Shown here piece by piece: positions 46,357 to 53,817 of a stretch of 64,000 nt of DNA. The first letter of the stretch is position 1. Every line of letters starts with the position of its first letter. The notes below the pieces were generated by a model. The model was not told where the DNA came from, did not search any database, and worked only from the letters and a program-made list of their open reading frames with translations. The stretch spans positions 4,464,001-4,528,000 of the forward strand of contig NZ_CP132204.1 of assembly GCF_030718995.1 (NCBI RefSeq), written 5' to 3'. The stretch comes from Arthrobacter oryzae (GTDB taxonomy: Bacteria; Actinomycetota; Actinomycetes; Actinomycetales; Micrococcaceae). The position numbers and the translations under genes were made by a program.

Positions 46357-47121
46357 TCATTGCCCCGATACTGGCGAGGCCACGACGGCAACATTCTTGC
46401 CCCACGGATCCTCGGTATAGCAGCTGATGAGCACCAGCCGGTTGGGCACCACCGCCCAGATGGGGCTGTCTTTCAGGGTCGCCTTGGTATAGGTGGTGAC
46501 CGAGTCCACCCGGTAGGTCATGGCACCGGTCGACGTGGTGACCGTCAGCTCGTCTCCTGCCGCGGCGGCGGAACTCAGGTGGTTGAACGGCGCATCCAGC
46601 CCCTCCCAGCTGTGGCCGATGACGTAGCTCGTATTCACGGAGCCGTCCCCCGGCGTCCCGAGGTTCGCGAGCCAGTAACCGTCCATCGTCTCCGGCGGCA
46701 CGATGCTGTGGCTCGCGGCGTCGACGGACTGCGGTTCCAGGGGGTGCACCACAACGTCCATGCCGGCGGCGGGGTACGTAATCCGTTGCGGTGCGGCTGC
46801 AGCGGGATACAAAGGAGCAGGCGGCGGCGCGGATGTCCCGCCGTCGGCCAGCGGGACGGGAGGCAGCGTGGCCTGTTCCGTGGCCGGTGCTGGCTCCCGT
46901 GCTGCGTCGTCCGGCTCCGGCCGGCTCTCCGACAGGACTACCGCCGCCGGTTCCCCGGCAGCAGGTGCCCCCTGGCTGCCGGGGCCGGTTACGCCGTACA
47001 CCAGCCAGGCTCCCAGTAGCCCGGCAATGCAGACGGCGAGCACCAAAAGGTCCCTCAAGCTCAGGACGGGGCCGCGGACGACGGCGGAATGCTTGCGCCG
47101 GTTCCAGTGGTCACGGACCAT
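46357..47121 (-). CDS. Class F-like sortase, divergent active site
   Basis: This 254-residue protein has a membrane helix at residues 25-44, a Pro/Ala-rich stalk to about residue 110 and a C-terminal sortase domain. The catalytic histidine is in YVIGHSW (His170) and the cysteine in LVLISCY (Cys234; the usual T-L-x-T-C is V-L-I-S-C). The arginine normally found shortly after the cysteine is not there; the position reads WGKNVAVV, with lysine. Sortases join secreted proteins to the wall or to each other. It lies 100 bases downstream of a secreted repeat protein on the same strand, the likely substrate. Confidence 0.88.
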   Translation of the reverse strand: MVRDHWNRRKHSAVVRGPVLSLRDLLVLAVCIAGLLGAWLVYGVTGPGSQGAPAAGEPAAVVLSESRPEPDDAAREPAPATEQATLPPVPLADGGTSAPPPAPLYPAAAAPQRITYPAAGMDVVVHPLEPQSVDAASHSIVPPETMDGYWLANLGTPGDGSVNTSYVIGHSWEGLDAPFNHLSSAAAAGDELTVTTSTGAMTYRVDSVTTYTKATLKDSPIWAVVPNRLVLISCYTEDPWGKNVAVVASPVSGQ

Positions 47122-47171
47122 GGCGGGGCTCCTCGGGGTGCTGGAATGGATTGGCGGAATAGCGGGAACCG

Positions 47172-47211
47172 GCCGGGGCGGGCGCCGTAACCTCTCGGCG
47201 CCCGCCCCGGC
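47172..47211. terminator. Perfect 16-bp inverted repeat between the secreted protein gene and the sortase gene
   Basis: GCCGGGGCGGGCGCCG (47172-47187) and its exact complement (47196-47211) flank an 8-base loop, ten bases past the stop codon of the secreted protein. No U-run follows. It may partly terminate transcription and so keep the sortase level below that of its putative substrate. Confidence 0.7.
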
Positions 47212-47220
47212 TTGGCTCTC

Positions 47221-47988
47221 CTAGCCGTCCGCGCCGCGGGACCGCAGGCCGCTCTTCACGAGCACCCAGCCGCCCACCGCGGTGAAGAGGCCGGTCAGAA
47301 CGGCCAGCCAGGCGGGAATCCCGTTGCCGGAGCTGCCAACGGCAGTCTGGACGTTATAACCCGCGTTGTTGGCTGCCGGAACGGCCGCTGCGGCGGCCCC
47401 CCGGGGCGTTGCCGCAACCGGCGTTACCGCGGCGCCCGCCGCAGGAACCGCAGCAGGAACCGCAGCCGGGACGGCCGCCGGAGCCGGTGTGGCAGAGCCC
47501 GGAGTGAGCGCCGGCGGTACCGCCAGGTCCTCGTTGGCCGGAGGTGGAACCACCGGGTCAACAGGAACCACCGGGTCAACCGGGTCAACCGGGTCAACCG
47601 GGTCAACCGGGTCAACCGGATCCACCGGATCCACCGGATCCACCGGATCCACCGGATCAACCGGATCAACCGGATCAACCGGATCAACCGGATCCACCGG
47701 ATCAACCGGTGCGGCAACGCATCCGTTGGCCAGCAAAGCGATGTTTTCTGGCGTCAGGTTCTGCCCGTTCGGAATGTCGTTCCCAAGGTTCGCCGGCACG
47801 ATGTCGCCGGTATCACCGACGTGCGCGGCCAAAGCACTCAGGCTGATGGTTTCAAACAGATAGGGGTTGGTTGCCGAGCCTGTGGCATGGCAAATGGTGA
47901 TCTTTTCAGGTGGTGCGGCGTAGGCCGCGACTGTGGCCCCCATGAGTCCCAGTCCCACCACCCCCAGAGTGGCGATTGTTCGTTTCAT
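47221..47988 (-). CDS. Secreted Val-Asp-Pro repeat protein with C-terminal membrane anchor
   Basis: This 255-residue protein has a signal peptide (MKRTIATLGV ... AYAA, cut near residue 25) and a small domain, KITICHATGSATNPY ... HVGDTGDIVP, seen in many actinobacterial surface proteins. Then come about fifteen Val-Asp-Pro triplets, an Ala/Pro/Val-rich spacer, a hydrophobic helix (about residues 226-246) and a basic tail LRSRGADG. No LPxTG is present; NVQTA at residues 212-216 occupies the place of a sorting signal. ATG at 47988 follows GGAGGA. It probably stands out from the cell surface, attached by the neighbouring sortase or by its own helix. Confidence 0.85.
   Translation of the reverse strand: MKRTIATLGVVGLGLMGATVAAYAAPPEKITICHATGSATNPYLFETISLSALAAHVGDTGDIVPANLGNDIPNGQNLTPENIALLANGCVAAPVDPVDPVDPVDPVDPVDPVDPVDPVDPVDPVDPVDPVDPVDPVDPVVPVDPVVPPPANEDLAVPPALTPGSATPAPAAVPAAVPAAVPAAGAAVTPVAATPRGAAAAAVPAANNAGYNVQTAVGSSGNGIPAWLAVLTGLFTAVGGWVLVKSGLRSRGADG
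47571..47705. repeat. 15 tandem 9-bp units encoding Val-Asp-Pro
   Basis: Three unit variants occur in blocks on the plus strand: five CCGGGTCAA, then four CCGGATCCA, four CCGGATCAA, one CCGGATCCA and one CCGGATCAA. All encode the same tripeptide on the minus strand. The block-wise arrangement points to recent unit duplication. It is in frame, so gain or loss of units changes stalk length without frameshift. Confidence 0.95.
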
Positions 47989-48003
47989 GTTCGGTTCCTC
48001 CAT

Positions 48004-48438
48004 ACCAAATCCGATTCGAACTGACCAGACTGTGCGGAGTAACCGTCTTCGAGACCAGGAAAAGCAAAACCTGTGTGAGACCTCAAACAGCGAAATGAAG
48101 GTGACAGTTACTCCCCAGACAGTGTCATCAGTTCGCTTGCCTTTTCAGGCTAGGTTCGCGGCGAAGGTTAAACCCGAGTAACTGGTACGCGTTTACTCAT
48201 GCGGGCGCAGGTGGCAATTACTTGCTTTACGGAGGTGTTCACTCGAACGCATGGGGCGGACTACTTGGAACGGCTTTCCCGGGCGGCCGCACACTGCCGG
48301 CAGCTGAGGCGGACACGGCCGTCCCCAGGGCAAAAGATGGCTCCCCCACCTGCCTGGGCACGTGAGGGAGCATCGGGTGAAATGACCGGGGCTGACCCTG
48401 GATCGTCAGGGCGCCCGGCGGCGTTTGGGCCGCGGAGT
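48004..48438. other. Intergenic region between metG and the secreted repeat protein
   Basis: About 435 bases without a supported gene. It contains the metG terminator (listed separately) and must contain the promoter of the minus-strand secreted protein. The part from 48000 to 48250 is less GC-rich than its surroundings, as expected for a promoter region. Short open frames across it have no family resemblance. Confidence 0.5.
48332..48374 (-). terminator. Terminator downstream of metG
   Basis: On the minus strand GATGCTCCCTCAC ... GTGGGGGAGCCATC folds into an imperfect stem with GTGCC/GGCAG continuing inside, followed by TTTT. It lies about 65 bases past the metG stop. Confidence 0.65.
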
Positions 48439-49998
48439 TTACGCCTCGGCCGGCTCCTCATACTTCGGGAAGATCGGCGCCGGGGCGGGAAGCTCCGTGC
48501 CGGGAACCAGCGGCGTGGCGATCGCATCGAAGCGGCGGGCGTCGCCGTCGGGCTGGCCGAGTGTCCCCAGAAGCGCGGCAGACGCCGTCGGCATGACCGG
48601 CTGGACCAGGATGGCCACGATCCGGAGCACCTCGAGGGTCACGTAGAGCACGGTGTTCATGCGCTCGACGTCGGTCTTCCGCAGGACCCACGGCGCCTGC
48701 TCGGCGAAGTACGCGTTGGTGTCGCCCAGGACGCCCCAGATCGCCTCCAGGGCACGGCTGAATTCCTGTTTCTCGAACGCTGCCCGGGCGGCATCCAGCA
48801 ACCCGTTGGCCTGGGCCAGCAGGGCTGTGTCCTCCGCCGTGAAGGCGCCGGGGACCGGGACCCTGCCCTCGCAGTTCTTGGCGACCATGGACAAAGAACG
48901 CTGTGCCAGGTTGCCGAAATTGTTGGCGAGGTCCGAGTTCATCCGGCCCACGATGGCTTCATGGCTGTAGCTGCCGTCGGCACCGAAGGGCACCTCACGC
49001 AGGAAGAAGAAACGCACCTGGTCCAGGCCGTACTGGGCCACGAAATCCGACGGCGCCACCACGTTGCCCAGCGACTTGGACATCTTGACGCCGTTGTTGT
49101 TCAGGAAGCCGTGGATCATGATCCGCCTGGGCAGCTCCAGACCGGCGCTCATCAGGAAAGCCGGCCAGTAGATGGCGTGGAACCGGGAAATGTCTTTGCC
49201 GATCACGTGGACATCTGCCGGCCAGAACTTCCTGAACGACTCCGAGTCCGTGTCCGGGTAGCCCACGCCCGTGAGGTAGTTGGTCAGCGCATCCACCCAC
49301 ACGTACATCACGTGCTTGTCGTTGCCCGGAACCGGAACACCCCAGTCGAACGTCGTGCGGCTGATGGAGAGGTCCTCCAGTCCGCGCTTGACGAAGCTGA
49401 TGACCTCGTTGAACCGGGACTGCGGGGCGCCGAATTCAGGATGTGCCTCGTAGAGCGCCAGCAGCTTGTCCTGGTAGGCCGAGAGCCGGAAGAAGTAGCT
49501 CTCCTCAGCCGTCCATGTCAGTTCGGTGTCCGTCTCCCGCGAGTAGCGCAGGCCGTCTTCCTTGACCACGGTCTCGTCTTCGACGTAGTACGCCTCGTCG
49601 CGGACCGAGTACCAGCCCTCGTATTTGGACAGGTAAATGTCACCGTTGGCCTCCATCTTCTTCCAGATGGCCTGGGACGCGGCGTAGTGGTCTTCGTCCG
49701 TGGTCCGGATGAAGCGGTCGTACGAGATGCCCAGGGCGGAATGGGCAGCCTTGTAGATTTCGGCGTTCCGGTCCACCAGTTCCTTGGGGGTGATCCCTTC
49801 CTTCTCGGCCGTCTGCGCGATCTTCATACCGTGCTCGTCCGTGCCCGTCAGGAAGAAGACGTCATAACCGTCCAGGCGCTTGAACCGGGCCATCGCATCG
49901 GTGGCGATGTACTCGTACGCGTGGCCGATGTGCGGCACGCCGTTGGGGTACGTGATGGCAGTGGTGATGTAGAACGGGGTCTGGGCTGAAGACGACAC
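48439..49998 (-). CDS. metG: Methionyl-tRNA synthetase
   Basis: This 519-residue class I synthetase has HIGH in NGVPHIGHAYEY and KMSKS in NGVKMSKSLGNVV. LTGTDEHGMKIAQTAEKEG is the family block after the first motif, and it lacks the C-terminal dimerisation domain of the E. coli enzyme, giving the shorter actinobacterial form. It charges initiator and elongator tRNA-Met. The start codon is followed by MSSSAQTPFYITTAITYPNG. Confidence 0.96.
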   Translation of the reverse strand: MSSSAQTPFYITTAITYPNGVPHIGHAYEYIATDAMARFKRLDGYDVFFLTGTDEHGMKIAQTAEKEGITPKELVDRNAEIYKAAHSALGISYDRFIRTTDEDHYAASQAIWKKMEANGDIYLSKYEGWYSVRDEAYYVEDETVVKEDGLRYSRETDTELTWTAEESYFFRLSAYQDKLLALYEAHPEFGAPQSRFNEVISFVKRGLEDLSISRTTFDWGVPVPGNDKHVMYVWVDALTNYLTGVGYPDTDSESFRKFWPADVHVIGKDISRFHAIYWPAFLMSAGLELPRRIMIHGFLNNNGVKMSKSLGNVVAPSDFVAQYGLDQVRFFFLREVPFGADGSYSHEAIVGRMNSDLANNFGNLAQRSLSMVAKNCEGRVPVPGAFTAEDTALLAQANGLLDAARAAFEKQEFSRALEAIWGVLGDTNAYFAEQAPWVLRKTDVERMNTVLYVTLEVLRIVAILVQPVMPTASAALLGTLGQPDGDARRFDAIATPLVPGTELPAPAPIFPKYEEPAEA

Positions 49999-50063
49999 TC
50001 TGGGAAGTTACCTTTTTTCGGAAGCGGTGGCGGGACCGGCAGCGTGGGTTGCTACCCCTAAAT

Positions 50064-50819
50064 CTAGATCAGTTCGGTCAGGGTATCGCTGAGACGGACA
50101 AGTTCGTGGTCATGTGACGCCACCAGCACGGCAATTCCGTCGGACGTGGTGTCCTTCAGGATGCTGATGATTCGGTTGGCCGAGGTGCGGTCCAGGCTCG
50201 CCGTAGGTTCGTCGACCACCAGCACGCGTGTGCCCAGGATCAGGGCACGCGCGATCGCCACCCGCTGACGCTCGCCGCCGGAGAGCTGGGCCGGGCGGTG
50301 GCGCATGCGGCGCCCCAGGCCAACGAGGTCAAGGAGGTCCTTGGCCATGTCCCGGCGCTGGTCAACTTCGCCGTCCGGAACGGCCGGCAGCAGCACGTTC
50401 TCGAGCGCGCTCATGCCGTCGATCAGGGCACCGCCCTGGTCGACGTAGCCGATCAGGGCCCGACGGCGGTCGGCGATCTCGTCGTCGCCCATGCTCTCGA
50501 GGGACTGGCCCTCCCAGAAGACCCGGCCCGACGTCGGCAGCGTGAGTCCCGCGCCGACGGTCAGGATGCTGGTCTTACCGGAACCGCTTCGGCCGGCAAC
50601 GCAGTGCATTTCCCCGGCGTGGAGGGTCAGGTCAAAGCCCTCGACGACGTTGACGGCGTCGGCCCCGCCCTTCTGCCCGCCGTAGCGGATGGTGATGTTG
50701 CTCAGTTCCAGCGGGGTCCCGTGGTCTGCGGCCTTCAGGATGGTGTTGGCACGGGTCTGGAGCGAGCCGTCCCCGGCGTCATCCTGGGGAATCCGGTCGA
50801 GATTCAGGTCGTTGTTCAT
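50064..50819 (-). CDS. ABC transporter ATP-binding protein (MacB/LolD type)
   Basis: This 251-residue ATPase has Walker A VAGRSGSGKTSILTVG, signature LSGGERQRVAIARAL and Walker B VLVVDEPTASLD. The Q-loop is YVDQGGALIDGMSALENVLLPAV, typical of the LolD/MacB/FtsE family that drives mechanotransmission rather than translocation. About 40 extra residues precede the domain. Its ATG overlaps the permease stop (ATGA), so it is coupled to the FtsX-type permease gene upstream and forms the transporter with it. Confidence 0.92.
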   Translation of the reverse strand: MNNDLNLDRIPQDDAGDGSLQTRANTILKAADHGTPLELSNITIRYGGQKGGADAVNVVEGFDLTLHAGEMHCVAGRSGSGKTSILTVGAGLTLPTSGRVFWEGQSLESMGDDEIADRRRALIGYVDQGGALIDGMSALENVLLPAVPDGEVDQRRDMAKDLLDLVGLGRRMRHRPAQLSGGERQRVAIARALILGTRVLVVDEPTASLDRTSANRIISILKDTTSDGIAVLVASHDHELVRLSDTLTELI

Positions 50820-53611
50820 TGGACCACTTTCGTTGCAATTGGAATCCAGCAAAGTACAGCCACGAGTCCGGCCAGGGCGGCCCAGAGCGCAGCATAGGGG
50901 GCGAGCAGGAGCCCGATGCCGAGGGCGCCGACCACGCCCAGCGGCAAGGCCACCGTGCCCACGAGGGCGTTTTCGAACAGCCGGACCTGGCCCAGCATGT
51001 CCGGGTTCCAACCCATCGCTTCGAGCGTGCCGAGGTACTGGCGTTTGGCCTGGAGCTCAAAGCGCCCGGTCACGAGGGTCAATACCAGTCCCACTGCCAC
51101 GCCGGACAAGGCCAGGATGATGCTGGGCAGTGCCACGCTGGCGGCAGCCAGCCCGCTCAGGGCACTCGCACCGGCGGCACGGGGGATGTCGATCAGCAGG
51201 GCGATCAGCCCGCCAACGGCTGCGCCAAAGACGCCCACCGCAACTGCCAGCGAGATGGTGTTGAACTTGTTGGTGCTCAGCTGGCGGTTGGCGAACGTGA
51301 GCGGGGAGTCGACGGCGATCAGCCGCTCGTCGTGCTGCGGTTCCTGGTCCACCTCGTCACGGTGCCTCAGCTGCCGCGCCGCGAAGTACGCTGCGGCGGC
51401 ATAGAGCACCAGTACCGATGCGGAAACGATGACCGTTGCGAGGTTCCAGCTGACGAGGCTCAGGATGGTTCCTGCAATCGCCAGGAGGGCGGCTCCCACG
51501 GCAAATTCGGCAAGAACCCAGCTCCGGATCCTGTTCTGGGTCCAGCCCATGGCACGGAGGGTGCCGGCTTCGCGGCGGCGCTGGCGGATGTAGCTGACGG
51601 TGGAGGCGCCGGTGAGCAGGGCTGCGCCGCACAGGGTGAGGAACAACAGCGTGATGTTCGTTCCGGTCAGGGACCCGGACACCGCGTCGGCGGCGTCCTG
51701 GCGGACCCAGGACTGGGTGACGGTGCCAAGCGCGGATTCCTTGCCGGCGCCGTCCTTGGAGTAGCCCGGCACGAAGATGTTGGCGTCTTCACGCGCCGAG
51801 CCGGCAACGACGGTTGCTTCCAGGCCCATGTCACGGATTTCGTCCGCGAGCTGCTCAACCTCGGGCTGGGACTCCTTCCAGCTGCCCGGCGCCTTGGCCC
51901 GGACGCGGACGGCGTCGATGACCGAAGCGTTGTCTTCGTAACCGCGGGCGGCGGCGAGGCCGTAGTAGTCGGTGATCGCGCCGGCGGACTGGCTGACCAG
52001 GCCCGTGGCGCTCAACGACGGCTTGAGTTCGGTGTCCTCCACCTTGTTGCCCTGGGCATCCTCGGTCAGGGTCATCGGTGAGGGGTCGTAGCCGCCCAGG
52101 GGCAGCCGGTTGATGTCCCCCGCGGCTTCCTGGACCTTGTCGGCGTCGAACGTGCCGTAGACCATGGCCAGCGGCGCGGCGACCTTGGTACCGGTCTCCA
52201 GGCTTTCGCGGTAGGACCGCTCGTCGACGGGCTCGCGCTGGGTCTGGTCCACGGGCGCGTTGTTGGCACCCTTCTCCGGGAGCCGGTTGACGGTCACCCA
52301 CTCCCCCGGCGTGGCGGTCTTGTCCACGGCGCCGTTGCCGGCGGTGGAGCCGTCCGTGTACTTGGGTGCCGACGCGAAGTCCGTGCTCCAGGTTGCCGGG
52401 TTGTACAGGCCCTGGCTGAAGTTTCCGGTGTTTCCCAGAAGCTGGGAGTAGTCCTGCGAGCCGGGCCACGAGAGCGCGAACGGTGACTTGGAAACGAACG
52501 GCAGGTAGTCCTTGTCCAGCGAACGGGTCACCGTGCCGACGTCCTTGACGACGTTTCCGGAGTCGTCGATCTCCTCGATCTTCACCGAGTATTTGAGGTC
52601 CAGCGAGGTGCCGGAGCGGACAATCAGCGGGATGGCCTGGGAGTCCGCAGTCAGCTGGCCGTTCCGCTTGGCCTGCTGGTACTGCGTCATCAGGGGCGCC
52701 CAGTACTTGAGTTTGACGCCGAGGAAGTCCGGCCCTTCCTCGAGCTCCTCCATGCTGATGCCGGTAGTGAAGAGGCTCTCGAAATGACGGCCGATGGCCC
52801 CGGCGTTCCGGGCGTCCGCCGGCGGCGCCTTTTCGAGGGGCGCCAGGAAGTCGCCTGCCGTGCCCAGCAGCGCGCGCTCGGACACGGGGTCGACGGCGAC
52901 GACGGACTCAGTCACCTGCGGCGCCAGCGGAAGCGACACGGACAGGTTGAAGAGGTTGTGCTCGGAGCCTCCGGCCGGAGCCGGGAATTTGATGCCGGTT
53001 TCCCCTTCGGCGCCTGCGATGCGGATGCTCTTGCCGCCGGCCGTCTGCTCTTCGATGAGCCTGGCCTTGCCGAGGGATCCTTCGGCCATGGACTTGAACA
53101 GGGTCTGTTCGGACTGGCCGTCCGAACTAACGGCACTGGCCGTCATCCGGTACTTCTTCGCCTCGTCGGACAAGACCGATTCCGCCGCCGGCCACTTGCT
53201 GGGGTCCGTTCCGCCCGGCTCCCCGGCGGTCGCCGTGCCCACAAGGCCGGCGTTGAATCCGAGGTAGTCCATGGCGTCGAGCCGGGGGGACTCGAGGTTT
53301 TGCGAGACGCGTGACACCAGGCTGATCGGAGCGGCCACCGAGGTGCCCGAGAGCTTCCTGATGCCATCCAGCTGGTCGAAACTGATGCCACCCTGGCCGT
53401 TGGCGATTTCCGGCTGCATCAGCACTCCGCCGGAGCCTGCTTTGGCCTGGACCAGGATGTCATAGAGTCCGCGGGAATTCTGGTCAACTGTACGGTTGAG
53501 CGCAGCCTGTGACTGGCCCTGGACGAGGACGGACAAACACATGGCGACGATCAAAATGGCCGCGGTCAGCAAAAGCACTCGGCTTCTGATGAACCTCTGG
53601 ACGGCGTTCAT
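50816..53611 (-). CDS. FtsX-like ABC permease with large extracellular domain
   Basis: This 931-residue protein has one membrane helix near the N-terminus (VLLLTAAILIVAMCLSVLV, about residues 13-32) and an extracellular region of roughly 600 residues. Two FtsX-type membrane domains follow: GTNITLLFLTLCGAALLTG, REAGTLRAMGW and a repeat with LEAMGWNPDMLGQ. The architecture matches MacB/LolC-like exporters or signal transducers acting on extracytoplasmic substrates. The ATG at 53611 has AGGGAG upstream. No membrane-fusion or histidine-kinase gene is adjacent, so the substrate is unknown. Confidence 0.88.
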   Translation of the reverse strand: MNAVQRFIRSRVLLLTAAILIVAMCLSVLVQGQSQAALNRTVDQNSRGLYDILVQAKAGSGGVLMQPEIANGQGGISFDQLDGIRKLSGTSVAAPISLVSRVSQNLESPRLDAMDYLGFNAGLVGTATAGEPGGTDPSKWPAAESVLSDEAKKYRMTASAVSSDGQSEQTLFKSMAEGSLGKARLIEEQTAGGKSIRIAGAEGETGIKFPAPAGGSEHNLFNLSVSLPLAPQVTESVVAVDPVSERALLGTAGDFLAPLEKAPPADARNAGAIGRHFESLFTTGISMEELEEGPDFLGVKLKYWAPLMTQYQQAKRNGQLTADSQAIPLIVRSGTSLDLKYSVKIEEIDDSGNVVKDVGTVTRSLDKDYLPFVSKSPFALSWPGSQDYSQLLGNTGNFSQGLYNPATWSTDFASAPKYTDGSTAGNGAVDKTATPGEWVTVNRLPEKGANNAPVDQTQREPVDERSYRESLETGTKVAAPLAMVYGTFDADKVQEAAGDINRLPLGGYDPSPMTLTEDAQGNKVEDTELKPSLSATGLVSQSAGAITDYYGLAAARGYEDNASVIDAVRVRAKAPGSWKESQPEVEQLADEIRDMGLEATVVAGSAREDANIFVPGYSKDGAGKESALGTVTQSWVRQDAADAVSGSLTGTNITLLFLTLCGAALLTGASTVSYIRQRRREAGTLRAMGWTQNRIRSWVLAEFAVGAALLAIAGTILSLVSWNLATVIVSASVLVLYAAAAYFAARQLRHRDEVDQEPQHDERLIAVDSPLTFANRQLSTNKFNTISLAVAVGVFGAAVGGLIALLIDIPRAAGASALSGLAAASVALPSIILALSGVAVGLVLTLVTGRFELQAKRQYLGTLEAMGWNPDMLGQVRLFENALVGTVALPLGVVGALGIGLLLAPYAALWAALAGLVAVLCWIPIATKVVQ

Positions 53612-53693
53612 TGGGCTCCCTGAAAGCTGTATTGCGTGAGCGCACACCTCAGTCACTCCAAATGGATGTGAAGGCGTCCCCTGCCGGGTGTGC

Positions 53694-53760
53694 AAAAAAT
53701 AATGGCCGGTCTGCCGGCCGGATCCGAAAATCGGACCCAGCCATTGTACGCAGACCGGCC
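53694..53760 (-). terminator. serA terminator, nested inverted repeats
   Basis: GGCCGGTCTGC and GCAGACCGGCC (53704-53714 and 53750-53760) form an 11-bp outer stem enclosing a second hairpin, TCCGA-AAA-TCGGA (53723-53735). On the minus strand the structure is followed by ATTATTTTTT. It lies between serA and the ABC permease. Confidence 0.85.
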
Positions 53761-53817
53761 AATCATACGTGGCAGAAGTTAACCTCTGTCACGAGATGTT
53801 CACCGAATAGGCGGAAG

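Noticed and set aside
47571..47705. The 9-bp repeats as a CRISPR array
   Set aside because: There are no spacers and the unit is only 9 bp, in frame with a Val-Asp-Pro coding region.
47212..48024. Plus-strand frames of Arg/Asn or Gly/Ser/Thr repeats across the VDP gene
   Set aside because: They arise because a 9-bp repeat is open in all frames; only the minus-strand frame has a signal peptide, a ribosome-binding site and a membrane helix.
53612..53703. N-terminal extension of the ABC permease to 53695
   Set aside because: The extension (MHTRQGTPSHP ...) lies in the promoter/terminator region; ATG 53611 has a good ribosome-binding site and gives a normal membrane-helix start.
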